Shown one piece after another: positions 47,581 to 57,468 of a stretch of 64,000 nt of DNA. Where the stretch lies: positions 1 to 64,000 of the forward strand of contig CAJYAD010000010.1 of the NCBI GenBank assembly GCA_913064775.1. The letters are read 5' to 3'. The translations under genes were made by a program, and so were the position numbers. Below the pieces are notes generated by a model. The model did not search any database, was not told the origin of the DNA, and worked only from the letters and a program-made list of their open reading frames with translations. Position 1 is the first letter of the stretch. Every line of letters starts with the position of its first letter. The stretch comes from an uncultured Albidovulum sp. GTDB lineage: Bacteria > Pseudomonadota > Alphaproteobacteria > Rhodobacterales > Rhodobacteraceae.

Positions 47581-48988
47581 TACGGAACCCCTCTTCTTCC
47601 AGCAGCCGGTCGATCTCGGCATGGATCTCAGAGTGGCTACGCGGAGCCCAACCATCGGTCGGGAAGGCGATCAGTTCCAGGTAGAGAGCCCTGATCCTGA
47701 GCTTCGTTTCATCGCCGTAGACTTCGCGGCCACGAAGCTGGCGCAACGAGTGGCCCATGAGCTGCGCCCTCTCTTCATTCTCAACACCGGCCCGCCGCAG
47801 GCGCGTTTCGAACGTGTGCCTGAGCGCCCTGATCGTCAGTCCCTTGCCCGGAAACAGACCCCGCTCCCTAAGATACTTGTTTATGGCGTTGGAATAGTTC
47901 GCGTTGCCACGGTAACGGGGAAAGCCCTTGGGATGCCGTTTCATTGCCTCCAGTGCGTGCCCGATCAACGGCACTTTCCTGATGGACCAGGTGTTCTTCA
48001 CCTGCCTCTGCTGGTCCCCTTCTTCCTCAACTTTGATCAGGAAGTGTGGCACCGCCGCGTCGAGGAAGATATGTTCCTCGGGCATATCATAGACCTCGGA
48101 GGCGCGCGTTCCTGTCTCCCCGATGATGATGGCGATATCCCGGGCTTCGTCATTCAGACCGGCAATCGCCTCGAAATTCAGCAACACTTCGGGGATCCAC
48201 TTGGCGGGCAACTCGCGCTTGTTTTGGCTCCTGGACCTGTTCTCGGCACCGGTCTTGTCGAGGCTCATGCCTGAAAACGGGTTGGAGTAGTTTTCGACCT
48301 CGATCTCCTTGAAATAGGCGTCGACGATTGCTCGCATCCGGCCGATTTCCTTGTTCACGTGGTCGGTTGTCTGCTTCGCGCTCTTTCTCTTCTTGGACCA
48401 GAAGCTCTGGAACTTCTTCGCGTCAGTGGCACTGATTTCAGCAATGGGCCGGTCACCCACGCACGCGATGAAGTTCTTCGCAGCGCGCTTCCACTTGTTG
48501 TTCCATTCCCGAACTTGGCGAGGATTCTTGCCACCGACGTCGTCTGCGAGAAGCCTCGCCATGCGCTCCGGCATCTCCGATACCTTCACGGAAGGCAGAT
48601 CGACACCGCCGAGAGCCAGGGTCACGAGTGAAGAGTTCGAGGGTTCCTGCGCGACGGCATCCAGGCGTTCGATGAGCTCGTCGATCTTGCCGTTTAGGAG
48701 CTTCTCCGTGGTCGTATAGCCAAGACCCCTCGCCTGACCCAGCGCGAGAATCTCGCCGAACTCCTCGCGACCCAAGTTGCCTTTCGCACCAGCGAGCTGC
48801 CTCTCCCACTCCGCGGTCAGTTCCATGCGAATCAGGGCGGCCCGATCAGCGGCCTGTGACTGGCTGTCAGTCTTGAGGCTGACGTTGATTTCTCGCCGGG
48901 ACTCAACTTCCCGAAACCGCGCTGGAACGCGCCAGCGAAGATACCACTGACCCCCACGCTTCTCGATGTTTCTTGCTGCTGTCGCCAC
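47573..48988 (-). CDS. int: Site-specific tyrosine integrase of the island
   Basis: A 471-aa phage-integrase-family protein. N-terminal arm-binding domain (RGGQWYLRWRVPARFREVE), SAM-like core-binding domain (about residues 130-240), and catalytic domain with the first Arg in ETGTRASEV, IRALRHTFETRL (R390, H391), LMGHS (H413) and REVYGDE (Y424). It starts with GTG 48988, 158 bp inside attR, and reads into the island. Candidate arm sites lie between its start and attR. It most likely catalysed insertion into tRNA-Thr(CGT). Confidence 0.95.
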   Translation of the reverse strand: MATAARNIEKRGGQWYLRWRVPARFREVESRREINVSLKTDSQSQAADRAALIRMELTAEWERQLAGAKGNLGREEFGEILALGQARGLGYTTTEKLLNGKIDELIERLDAVAQEPSNSSLVTLALGGVDLPSVKVSEMPERMARLLADDVGGKNPRQVREWNNKWKRAAKNFIACVGDRPIAEISATDAKKFQSFWSKKRKSAKQTTDHVNKEIGRMRAIVDAYFKEIEVENYSNPFSGMSLDKTGAENRSRSQNKRELPAKWIPEVLLNFEAIAGLNDEARDIAIIIGETGTRASEVYDMPEEHIFLDAAVPHFLIKVEEEGDQQRQVKNTWSIRKVPLIGHALEAMKRHPKGFPRYRGNANYSNAINKYLRERGLFPGKGLTIRALRHTFETRLRRAGVENEERAQLMGHSLRQLRGREVYGDETKLRIRALYLELIAFPTDGWAPRSHSEIHAEIDRLLEEEGFRIR

Positions 48989-49006
48989 CTTGAGCCCGCT
49001 CTACCT

Positions 49007-49027
49007 TGCCCCACAAACTGCCCCACA
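49007..49027 (+). promoter_or_regulatory. candidate integrase arm-type repeats (right)
   Basis: TGCCCCACA at 49007-49015 and 49019-49027, period 12 bp, identical in sequence and spacing to 13760-13780. They also overlap the likely int promoter, so the integrase could repress its own gene. Confidence 0.55.
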
Positions 49028-49146
49028 AAACGACTTGATGGGCCATCTTGAAGCTCGGGTCTGATAGCGAGCGAATCTTGAAAAAGGAATTGAATTCAAA
49101 CCACTAATCGAGTTCCTGCAGTGGCCGGCTCTGACCCAGTGTGATG

Positions 49147-49185
49147 CCCTTCACCGGCACCACTTCTTCCGGGTAAGCCACTGAA
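49147..49185 (+). repeat. attR: 39-bp direct repeat
   Basis: Perfect match to attL (13678-13716). A similar palindrome (GGGTAAGC...GCTTACCC, 49171-49210) extends over its right edge. Confidence 0.92.
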
Positions 49186-49635
49186 TTCTTGAGATATCAG
49201 TCGCTTACCCGCGCAGGATTGGCGAATTTCCCCCCACAATCCGCCCCACGACAGGTCGCGTCGACGATCCAGTGGGCCAGCGCAACACGGCAATCCAGGC
49301 GGATCTGCACCCGGCTTCAGCGCGCGCGGGCAGCTTTTGCCGCAACGAAGGTGGACCGACACGACGTGCAGGCATCCCCCTTGGCGGCATGGCCGTCTTC
49401 AACCCAGACTCAGGGACGGGCTGCATAGCCGCGGTCGCGGCGGCGCCGGGATGACGCCGATCTTTGGGCATGATGCCCTGTTGTCCGCGGGCGCAAATTT
49501 AGCCGGTCCCGCAAATTGCTGCAGAAAAATTCACCGGCCGGAAAATTGGTCAGCGATCAGGACCAATTTTGATGGACGCTTGCCGGATTTGTCCCAGCGT
49601 GAGGCAGCACCCCTCGCCAAAAGGACATCCGAAAC
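49186..49635. other. non-coding flank right of the island
   Basis: No convincing gene. The first ~70 bp resemble the sequence inside attL (13717-13785) at a lower level, including degenerate paired repeats near 49230-49250. The rest holds the promoter region of the downstream transporter and a palindrome at 49542-49570. Confidence 0.6.
49542..49570. promoter_or_regulatory. palindrome upstream of the amino-acid transporter
   Basis: AAAATTGGTC and GACCAATTTT, perfect 10-bp arms, 9-nt spacer, 65 bp before the binding-protein ATG. It looks like a repressor/activator operator (dimer site) rather than a terminator, since a gene follows. Confidence 0.55.
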
Positions 49636-50454
49636 ATGCTCAAGCTCCCCCAATCAACCGCACTGGCCCTTGGCCTTGGCCTTGCCAGCCTCGCGCCTCA
49701 GGGCGCGATGGCCGGCACACCGATGCTGCCGGCCAATGTGGTCGCCAGCAAGACGCTGACCGTGTGCAGCGCCGTGAGCCTTCCGCCGATGGAATTCTTC
49801 TCGAAGGATCAAAAGCCGCAGGGCGTCGACATCGATCTGGCCAATGCGCTGGCCTCCCGGCTGAACCTCAAGACCAAGATCATCAACATCCCCTTCGCCG
49901 GCCTGATCCCGGCGCTGCTGGCGCATAATTGCGATGTGATCATGTCGCAACTCTTCATCAAGGCGCCGCGGCTCAAGGTGATCGACGAGATCCCCTATAT
50001 GTATTCGCAGGAAGGCTTCATCCTCAAGGCTGGCAAGCCCAAGCTGAAAAGCCCCGAGGACCTGTCCGGCATGAAGGCGGCCAGCGTGACCGGCACCACG
50101 GCGACCGATCTGATGAAGGCCGCCAATGTCAAACTTGCCGCCGCTGGCAAGCCGCCGATCAATATCGTGCTGTTCCCGGACAACACCCCGGCGCTGCAGC
50201 AGGTGCAGTTCGGTCAGGTGCAGGCTTACGGCGTCGCCTATGAGACGGCGCTGTATTATGCCGCGCTGCAGCCGTCGCAGTTCGAGGTCGGGGGCGACCC
50301 CTATTTCAAGATCCTCACCGGGATTGGCGTTTCCAAGGACACGCCCGGCCTGCGCGACGCGCTGAAGGCACAGCTTGGCGCGATGATGAAGGACGGCAGC
50401 TACGCCAAGATCTTCACCAAATGGCATATCGCCGCCGACATGCTGCCGAGCTGA
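49636..50454 (+). CDS. Amino-acid ABC transporter substrate-binding protein
   Basis: A 272-aa type-II (SBP family 3) periplasmic protein. Sec signal peptide to about residue 26 (LGLASLAPQGAMAG). Core motifs: PPMEFFSKDQKPQGVDIDLANALASRL, GLIPALLAHNCDVIMSQLFIKAPRLKVIDEIPYMYS and GVAYETALYY. It heads a three-gene polar amino-acid importer; the ligand cannot be read. It follows a family-typical order SBP-permease-ATPase. Confidence 0.9.
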   Translation: MLKLPQSTALALGLGLASLAPQGAMAGTPMLPANVVASKTLTVCSAVSLPPMEFFSKDQKPQGVDIDLANALASRLNLKTKIINIPFAGLIPALLAHNCDVIMSQLFIKAPRLKVIDEIPYMYSQEGFILKAGKPKLKSPEDLSGMKAASVTGTTATDLMKAANVKLAAAGKPPINIVLFPDNTPALQQVQFGQVQAYGVAYETALYYAALQPSQFEVGGDPYFKILTGIGVSKDTPGLRDALKAQLGAMMKDGSYAKIFTKWHIAADMLPS

Positions 50455-50458
50455 ACCG

Positions 50459-51213
50459 ATGGCCTTTGACTGGACCTATTTCTGGGCGCAGCTTTTCACG
50501 CCAAGCACCGCCTTTCTGGATGGCCTGTTCCTGACCGTGTTCATGGCCGTCGCGGCGCAGATCCTCGGCTCGGTTCTGGGTCTGGTCATCGCGCTGGGAA
50601 AGATGGCGCGCAGCCGGGTGCTGCGCGGTCTGGCCGGGGTCTATATCTGGATCGTGCGGGGCACGCCGCTGCTGGTGCAGATCGTGTTCATCTACACGGG
50701 CCTCGCCGCGGCCAATATCCTGCGCTTCAACGACATCACGCTGTCCGGGATCACCTTCCCGGGCAGTGTGCAGGCCGGCATTCTGGCGCTGGCGCTGAAC
50801 GAGGCCGCCTATATGGCCGAGATCTTCCGTTCGGGCATCGGCTCGGTCGACAGCGGCCAGTTCGAGGCCGCCAAGGCGCTTGGCATGCCGCCGGCCACGA
50901 TGTTTCGCCATATCGTCATGCCGCAGGCGCTGCGGATCATCCTTTTGCCGATCGGCAACCAGTTCAACATCATGCTGAAGAACACCACGCTGGTCAGCGT
51001 CATCGGCGTCTCGGAAATGCTGCTGGTGACCGAAACCATCAACTCGGCCACCTTCCGCACCTTTGAGCTTTACTCGGTACTGGCGCTCTATTTCCTCGCA
51101 CTCACCAGCCTGTGGCATCTGTTCATGGCCTGGGCCGAGCACCGCCTTGCGCGCAGCAAGACCGGGCTGGTGCCGGGGCAGGACGCCGGCGCCACCCCCA
51201 AGGAGGTCGCCGC

Positions 51214-51217
<4 letters not shown>
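50459..51217 (+). CDS. Amino-acid ABC transporter permease (HisM/GlnP family)
   Basis: A 252-aa inner-membrane permease with about five hydrophobic segments. The conserved EAA loop is [28 protein letters not shown], and [14 protein letters not shown] is a family hallmark. It starts 4 bp after the previous stop. A single permease gene suggests a homodimer. Confidence 0.93.
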
Positions 51218-51999
<782 letters not shown>

Positions 52000-52011
52000 G
52001 GCCAGACCGGA

Positions 52012-52160
52012 TCACGCCTCGGGCAGATCCGCGAGATGGCTGGCAATGGCGCCGGCGGTGGTGATCCGGACACTGTCGCCGGCGTGATCAAGATGGCCGA
52101 TCAGATCGCCATGCAGCGCGATGCCTGTGACAAGCGGGCGCGCGGGGCTTTCCGTCGTCG
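52012..52160 (-). pseudogene. possible 3' remnant of a gene
   Basis: A minus-strand frame ending at TGA 52012-52014 reads PARPLVTGIALHGDLIGHLDHAG and onward to HLADLPEA, which has the look of a real protein C-terminus. It lacks a plausible start: upstream codons run through PRGPWEYCRYKGAAPP into non-coding-like sequence. I do not recognise the family. It converges on the ATPase gene. Confidence 0.3.
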
Positions 52161-52448
52161 AGGGCGGCGCCGCGCCCTTATAGCGGCAGTATTCCCAAGG
52201 ACCGCGTGGTACCTTGCGATTCCGCGCTGACGGCCGACCCGCCTCGGGTCACGGCGCGCGCCGCCGCGGCGGACGGTCTCAAAACGGCCAGGCCCGCTCG
52301 GGTTGATACGCACATGGCCGCAGCGCAGGCCGATCTTACGGTTCCGGCAAAGTGATGACCCGCCCCCACGCCCCCGCGCGCGGGGGCGGGTCTGCCCCTG
52401 GCATCAGTCGCCGATGATCTGATGCCCCCTCCTGAAAGGAGTCCTCCC
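52161..52448. other. non-coding upstream region of the stomatin-like gene
   Basis: About 290 bp of very GC-rich sequence (several CG runs) with no convincing gene; it must include the promoter of the following gene. Confidence 0.5.
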
Positions 52449-53267
52449 ATGTTTCTCGCCGCCCCCTATGTCTGGCTGGTGATCCTCGCCATCGTCCTGG
52501 GCCTTGTCGTCAAGTCCATCCGGATCCTGCGTCAATATGAACGCGCCGTCGTCTTCACGCTTGGCAAGTTCCAGGGCGTCAAGGGACCGGGCCTCGTCAT
52601 CCTGATCCCCTTCGTGCAGGAGATGGTCCGCGTCGACCTGCGCATCCAGGTGATCGAGGTGCCAAGCCAGGACGTGATTTCGCGCGACAATGTGTCGATG
52701 AAGGTCGATGCCGTGCTCTATTTCCGCGTCGTCGACCCTGAACGCGCGGTGATCCAGGTGCAGAACTACCTGCCGGCCACCAACATGCTGGCGCAGACCA
52801 CGCTGCGCGCCGTGCTGGGCCAGCACGAGCTGGATGAAATGCTGTCGGAACGCAAGAAGTTGAGCACCGATGTTCAGGAGATCCTTGACGGTCAGACCGG
52901 AAACTGGGGCATCAAGGTCTCGAACGTCGAGATCCGCACGGTCGAACTGACCGACAACATGGTGCGCGCCATCGCGAAACAGGCCGAGGCCGAACGCGAC
53001 CGGCGGGCCAAGATCATCCACGCCGAGGCCGAGTTCCAGGCTTCGCAGACGCTCGTCAACGCGGCGAAGATCCTGTCATCCGTCCCGGCCGCCATGCAGC
53101 TGCGCTATCTGCAAACGCTGACCGAGATCGGTGGCGAGCAGAACTCGACCGTGGTGTTCCCGATGCCGATCGACATCATCAAACCGTTTCTCGACCTAAT
53201 CGAGCATCCGGCCAAGACGCCCGAGCCGAAGCTGCAAGCGGACGCCAGCCGTAGCAAATCGGTTTAA
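52449..53267 (+). CDS. SPFH/stomatin-like membrane protein (slipin)
   Basis: A 272-aa protein with one N-terminal hydrophobic segment (residues 4-24), then the SPFH/band-7 domain (about 25-190: YERAVVFTLGKFQGVKGPGLVILIPFVQ, SQDVISRDNVSMKVDAVLYFRV) and a coiled-coil/flotillin-like tail (QAEAERDRRAKIIHAEAEFQASQ). Slipins scaffold membrane microdomains and often pair with an NfeD protease; no nfeD is adjacent here. A good AAAGGAG lies 8 bp before the ATG. Confidence 0.93.
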   Translation: MFLAAPYVWLVILAIVLGLVVKSIRILRQYERAVVFTLGKFQGVKGPGLVILIPFVQEMVRVDLRIQVIEVPSQDVISRDNVSMKVDAVLYFRVVDPERAVIQVQNYLPATNMLAQTTLRAVLGQHELDEMLSERKKLSTDVQEILDGQTGNWGIKVSNVEIRTVELTDNMVRAIAKQAEAERDRRAKIIHAEAEFQASQTLVNAAKILSSVPAAMQLRYLQTLTEIGGEQNSTVVFPMPIDIIKPFLDLIEHPAKTPEPKLQADASRSKSV

Positions 53268-53471
53268 GCTGACCCTGCCCGCCAGCCGGCTGATTGTGCT
53301 CGAAACCACGGCAATCGGGCCATGTCGAGTCGGCTGGTCGGGCCAACCCCGGCCCTCAACGAGATCGGGAAACCTCAACGTCACAGATATCTTCTTCCGC
53401 GGAACCCGCGAGGGATTGGCACCCCCCCCCACGTTCCTCTCAGTCGCGGGGGCGCTGCCCCCTGCACCCCC

Positions 53472-53535
53472 GGGATATTTTTACCAGAAAGAAAGCAAGG
53501 GGGGCTCTTTGTTCTCTTTCTGGTAAAAATATCCC
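53472..53535. terminator. 20-bp perfect inverted repeat, bidirectional terminator type
   Basis: GGGATATTTTTACCAGAAAG and its exact complement frame a 24-nt loop; the stem carries T/A runs on both strands. It lies between the converging slipin and OmpA-family genes. Elements with a related core are common in Rhodobacteraceae intergenic regions. Confidence 0.65.
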
Positions 53536-53568
53536 AGGGGGTCACGCCCCGGGCGCCAAGGCGCGCCT

Positions 53569-54525
53569 CTACTGGCCCGAATCTACCATCGCCTCGACCC
53601 GCCGGTTGCGCTCGCGTCCGGCCTCGGTGTCGTTCGAGGCGCGTGGGGCCAGATAGCCCACGCCCGCCGCGGCGATTTCCTTGGGGTCGACGCCATAGTC
53701 CTTGATCAGCCGGTCGCGCACGGATTCGGCGCGCTTCTTCGACAGCGCCAGGTTTGGGTCCAGCCCGCCGGTGGTGTCGGTATGGCCGACCAGGGTGACG
53801 TGCTGATCGGGGTGGGCCTTCATATAGGCCGCGATCTCGGCAAGCGAGTTGTAGGCGCCCGGCGCCAGATCGGACGAGCCCGAAGGAAAGTCGAGATCAT
53901 CGAGCGGCACCGCGATGCCCGCGGCCAGTCCCGCCGCCACATCCTGAGGCGGGGCCGGGATTGCGGCGGGCGCGGTGCCGGGGGCGGGTGGCGATTGGGT
54001 GGCAGCGGTGACCTTGGCGGCGGCGGGCAGCGGCAGGCCCACGCGGACCACCTCGACAAAGCGGGAATCTACGCTGCGGCTGACCAGCAGGCCCACATAT
54101 TGCGGCCCCGTATCGGCCTGACGGCGCAGCACCAGATAGCGAAAATCGCCCAGATCCACATGCATCTGCGGCTCTGGCAGGACCTGCAGGTGATAGCGGA
54201 AATCGAAGCCGCCGCAGGCCCGCGTGTCGCATTCATAAAGCGGCGTGAACCCCGCAGTCTCTAGCTGGCTGCGCAGATCGGCCATCACCTGCAGCGTCGT
54301 CAGATCGCGTCGGTCGATGCGCCAAGCCCGGATCAGCAGCGGCCCCTCGGCGCGCTGGGTCTTGAAGCCGCCATCCTTCCACGGCCCCACCGGAAAGCGG
54401 TAGGATCCAAGTACGCTGGTCTTTTCGGCCCGCAGCTCGGCCTTGGTGGGAAGGCTGAGCGTCAGCGCCCACCCCGCCGGCGCGGCAAGGGCCAGAAGCC
54501 CGGCAAGCGCCAGCGCCGCCTTCAT
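53569..54525 (-). CDS. OmpA-family peptidoglycan-binding outer membrane protein
   Basis: A 318-aa protein. Signal peptide to about residue 20 (LLALAAPAGWAL), an N-terminal domain of ~170 residues, a Pro/Ala linker, and a C-terminal OmpA domain (about 205-318) with VTLVGHTDTTGGLDPNLALSKKRAESVRDRLI and ERNRRVEAMV. The Asp and Arg that bind diaminopimelate are present. It starts 4 bp inside the stop of the upstream CMD-domain gene, so the two share a transcript. Confidence 0.9.
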   Translation of the reverse strand: MKAALALAGLLALAAPAGWALTLSLPTKAELRAEKTSVLGSYRFPVGPWKDGGFKTQRAEGPLLIRAWRIDRRDLTTLQVMADLRSQLETAGFTPLYECDTRACGGFDFRYHLQVLPEPQMHVDLGDFRYLVLRRQADTGPQYVGLLVSRSVDSRFVEVVRVGLPLPAAAKVTAATQSPPAPGTAPAAIPAPPQDVAAGLAAGIAVPLDDLDFPSGSSDLAPGAYNSLAEIAAYMKAHPDQHVTLVGHTDTTGGLDPNLALSKKRAESVRDRLIKDYGVDPKEIAAAGVGYLAPRASNDTEAGRERNRRVEAMVDSGQ

Positions 54526-55100
54526 CGTGCCTGGCCGTGGTATTCGGCGTTGGGCTGCATCTCGGTCGCCGCCGCCACCCGGTTGGTCATGTTGAAGAAC
54601 CCCGTGACCGAGGCGATATCCCAGATGTCGCGTTCGGAGAAACCGGCGCCGCGCAGGGTCGCGCGGTCCTCTTCCAGAATGCGATCGGGGGTTTCGGTCA
54701 GCTTCGCAGCGAAATCTAGCATCGCGCGCTGGCGCGGATCCAGCGGCGCCGCGCGGTAGTTCATCACCATCGCCTCGCCCAGCATCGGGTCGCCGGACAA
54801 TTCGCGCACCGCCGCGCCATGCGCCACCTGACAATACCAGCAGCGGTTGATCGACGACACCACCACCGCGATCATCTCGCGCTCCAGCTTGGTCAGGCCG
54901 GACTCGGACAGCATCAGATCGTTATAGATCGCGGTGAAGGCGTTCAGCTTGTCGACATCGAAGGCATAGGCCTGCAACACGTTCGGCACGAGGCCCAGCT
55001 TTTCCTGACAGATGCCGAAATATTTCTGGGTCTTTTCGGGCAGCGGATCGGCCATCGGCAGATCCATCGCGGTCGGTTGCTTGAGTTCGGTCCAGTCCAT
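54522..55100 (-). CDS. Carboxymuconolactone-decarboxylase/AhpD-like peroxidase-related protein
   Basis: A 192-aa all-helical protein. The redox motif CWYCQVAHG supplies the CxxC...H of AhpD-like peroxidase-related enzymes; GLVPNVLQAYAFD and LEREMIAVVVSSINR are typical. It could reduce alkyl hydroperoxides, but the family is broad. Start ATG 55100 with GGAGGAGG upstream. Gap to the GNAT gene upstream is 22 bp. Confidence 0.88.
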   Translation of the reverse strand: MDWTELKQPTAMDLPMADPLPEKTQKYFGICQEKLGLVPNVLQAYAFDVDKLNAFTAIYNDLMLSESGLTKLEREMIAVVVSSINRCWYCQVAHGAAVRELSGDPMLGEAMVMNYRAAPLDPRQRAMLDFAAKLTETPDRILEEDRATLRGAGFSERDIWDIASVTGFFNMTNRVAAATEMQPNAEYHGQAR

Positions 55101-55122
55101 CTTCGCCTCCTCCTCGCGCGCC

Positions 55123-55836
55123 TTACGGGACGCGGTAATGATAGTTACCCGCTTCCTCCATCCCGAGGGAAGCATAGAGCGCGCGCGCGCCCGCATTCGC
55201 CTGCGTCACGGCCAGCGAGATCCAGTTGGCGCCGTTGGCCTGCGCCCAGTTGGCAGCAGCGCGCATCATGTAGCGCCCGCCGCCCAGACGCCGGCGATGG
55301 GGGCTGACCTCCAGCGCATGCAGCATCGCGACACCATCGTGGATCGCCACAAAGGCGGTGCCCGCGGGCTTGTCGTCGCGGCGCGCCAGAATCGCGGTCT
55401 TGGGGCCCAGCACCCGCGCCATCACCGCCAGCCGGGAGGGGCCGATGCCGCCCTCGGCCCACAGCTCGCGCTGGATCTGCAGGGGGGGCCAGACGGTCAT
55501 CGCGGTGACCTGGGGGATCGGCTCGACCAGCGCCGCGACCGGCGCAAGATAGAGCACGACCGGATCCTTCACCTTGTAGCCGCGCGCCGCCAGCCAGCCA
55601 TCCAGATCCTCATCGCCCGGGCGGATCATGAAGATCGGCGGCTGGCCAAGGGCCGCCTGCCGGGCGATGGCGCTGTCCAGATCGGCCCGGGCCACTGGCC
55701 CCGCCGCCGTCGTGGCCGAGACCCGCTGCCCGCCGCCCTGCCCTTCGCGCACGATCCAGGGGCCGGCGCGGTGGAAGGCGGCGGCCGGCCAGGTCGCATC
55801 GACCACATCATAGAGCGCGGCGGCGGAGGGCTTCAT
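55123..55836 (-). CDS. GNAT-family N-acetyltransferase
   Basis: A 237-aa protein whose C-terminal half is a GNAT fold: LHALEVSPHRRRLGGGRYMMRAAANWA is the acetyl-CoA-binding motif A (R-x-x-G-x-G/A type), followed by ANAGARALYASLGMEEAGNYHYR. The N-terminal half is a variable substrate domain. Acceptor unknown. Start overlaps the stop of the CinA-like gene. Confidence 0.88.
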   Translation of the reverse strand: MKPSAAALYDVVDATWPAAAFHRAGPWIVREGQGGGQRVSATTAAGPVARADLDSAIARQAALGQPPIFMIRPGDEDLDGWLAARGYKVKDPVVLYLAPVAALVEPIPQVTAMTVWPPLQIQRELWAEGGIGPSRLAVMARVLGPKTAILARRDDKPAGTAFVAIHDGVAMLHALEVSPHRRRLGGGRYMMRAAANWAQANGANWISLAVTQANAGARALYASLGMEEAGNYHYRVP

Positions 55837-56567
55837 GCGGCGCCCACCGAAAGAGCCGATTCCAGCCGGGACAGAGCCTGATCCAGCAGGGATTCGTCAG
55901 TGCCGCGGATCACCAGATTGGTGCCGAAGCGGCCGTCCTGCTGGAACGGGTAGGAGCCGAAGGAAAGATCGGGATACTCGCCCGCGACACCGGCCAGGAT
56001 ATCGGCCACCTCGCCCTCGCCGCGCAGCATTCGCAATGTGCGCGACCGTACCGGCACGCCGCCGACAAGGCCCGGCAGAAGGCCCGTCAGCATCGCCTCG
56101 AACACGCGTGGCACACCGGCCATGACATGCACGTTGCCCAGGCTGAAACCCGGCGCCACGGAAACCGGATTGTCGATCAGCGCGGCACCTTCGGGGATCC
56201 GGGCCATGCGCATGCGCGCCGGGGTTGCCTCGATCCCGCGGCTGTCGAAATAGGCCTGCAGCAGGGCGCGGGCATCGTCGCGGATGTCGGCGGTCAGGCC
56301 GAAGGCGGCGGCGACGGCCTCGGCGGTGATGTCGTCATGGGTGGGCCCGATCCCGCCCGAGGTGAAGACGTGATCGTGGCGCGCGCGCAACGCGTTCACC
56401 GTGTCGATGATGGTCTGGCGGTCGTCGCCGATCACCCGCGCCTCGACCAGACCGATGCCGTGATCGGTCAGCTTGCCGGCGAGGAAATGCAGGTTCGAAT
56501 CACGCGTCCGGCCGGACAGGATCTCGTCTCCGATGACGATCATCGCGGCTGTGGGGTTGGCGGCCAT
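55833..56567 (-). CDS. CinA-like molybdopterin-binding domain protein
   Basis: A 244-aa protein containing the MoaB/Mog-like domain of CinA (AMIVIGDEILSGRTRDSNLHFLAGKL, TSGGIGPTHDDITAEAVA) and a further region seen in short CinA proteins, but not the C-terminal PncC deamidase domain. It is probably a nucleotide-processing enzyme of the COG1058 type. The ATG at 56567 has AAGGAGAG. It is divergent from sfsA with 46 bp between. Confidence 0.88.
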   Translation of the reverse strand: MAANPTAAMIVIGDEILSGRTRDSNLHFLAGKLTDHGIGLVEARVIGDDRQTIIDTVNALRARHDHVFTSGGIGPTHDDITAEAVAAAFGLTADIRDDARALLQAYFDSRGIEATPARMRMARIPEGAALIDNPVSVAPGFSLGNVHVMAGVPRVFEAMLTGLLPGLVGGVPVRSRTLRMLRGEGEVADILAGVAGEYPDLSFGSYPFQQDGRFGTNLVIRGTDESLLDQALSRLESALSVGAA

Positions 56568-56613
56568 GGCACTCTCCTTGCGCGGGCTATCCTTGGGGTA
56601 TAGGGCGGGGATC

Positions 56614-57357
56614 ATGCGCTTTCCACCCCTCCTTCAGGCCCGGTTGATCCGGCGTTACAAGCGGTTCCTGGCGGACATGCGGCTGGAAGACGGGCGCGAG
56701 GTGGTGGCGCATTGCCCCAATCCCGGCTCGATGCTGGGGATGGCGGCCGCGGGGGCGCGGTGCTGGCTGGAACCCAACGACGATCCGAAGAAGAAGCTGA
56801 ACTTCTCATGGAAGCTGGTGGAACCTGCGGCCGGCGTGCTGGTGGCGGTGGACACCGGGCTGGCCAATCGCGTGGTGGCCGAGGCGCTGGCGGAAGGTGC
56901 AGTGCCCGGGCTTGACGGCTATGCGAGGGTCCGCCCCGAGGTGCCTTACGGCGAGGGCAGCCGGGTGGATTTCCTGCTGTCCGATCCGACGCGGGCCGAG
57001 GCGCTGGTCGAGGTGAAAAGCGTGACGCTTTCCCGCGGCGGATGGGCAGAATTCCCTGATTCAGTGACGAAACGCGGCACGAAACACCTGCAGGAGCTGA
57101 CACGAGAGGCGCAGGAAGGCCGGCGCGCGGTGATGCTCTATCTTGTGTCTCGTAGTGATGGCGCCCGGGTGCGCATCGCCGCCGACATCGACCCGGCCTA
57201 TGCTGCGGCTTTCGACGTGGCCCGCGCCGCGGGGGTCGAGATGCTGGCGCTGGGCACGGAGATCTCGCCCGAAGGGATCCGTGCGGCGGGGGCGCTGCCG
57301 GTCGATGCGGGGTTTCAGGCGGCAGGTTCAGCGAAGGCGCGGCACACATCGGGGTGA
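56614..57357 (+). CDS. sfsA: Sugar fermentation stimulation protein SfsA
   Basis: A 247-aa SfsA-family nuclease-like protein. Motifs: LIRRYKRFLADMRLEDGREVVAHCPNPGSM at the start, SRVDFLLSDP, VEVKSVTLSRGGWAEFPDSVTKRGTKHLQEL (restriction-endonuclease-like core). Its physiological role is unsettled. It precedes map in the same direction by 111 bp, a common Rhodobacterales order. Confidence 0.94.
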   Translation: MRFPPLLQARLIRRYKRFLADMRLEDGREVVAHCPNPGSMLGMAAAGARCWLEPNDDPKKKLNFSWKLVEPAAGVLVAVDTGLANRVVAEALAEGAVPGLDGYARVRPEVPYGEGSRVDFLLSDPTRAEALVEVKSVTLSRGGWAEFPDSVTKRGTKHLQELTREAQEGRRAVMLYLVSRSDGARVRIAADIDPAYAAAFDVARAAGVEMLALGTEISPEGIRAAGALPVDAGFQAAGSAKARHTSG

Positions 57358-57468
57358 CTGTGGGTCCCGCATTGGCGCCAACCGCGCCGAAACGCTGGCC
57401 AAACCGCGCCTTTCGCATTATCTAACCCCCGAAACCGGCGCATTGCGCCCAGGAACACGGAGGGCGCC

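Noticed and set aside
52178-52450. 90-codon minus-strand frame upstream of the slipin gene
   Set aside because: Composition is non-coding-like (A/R/G-rich), there is no ribosome site, and it covers the promoter region of the slipin gene.
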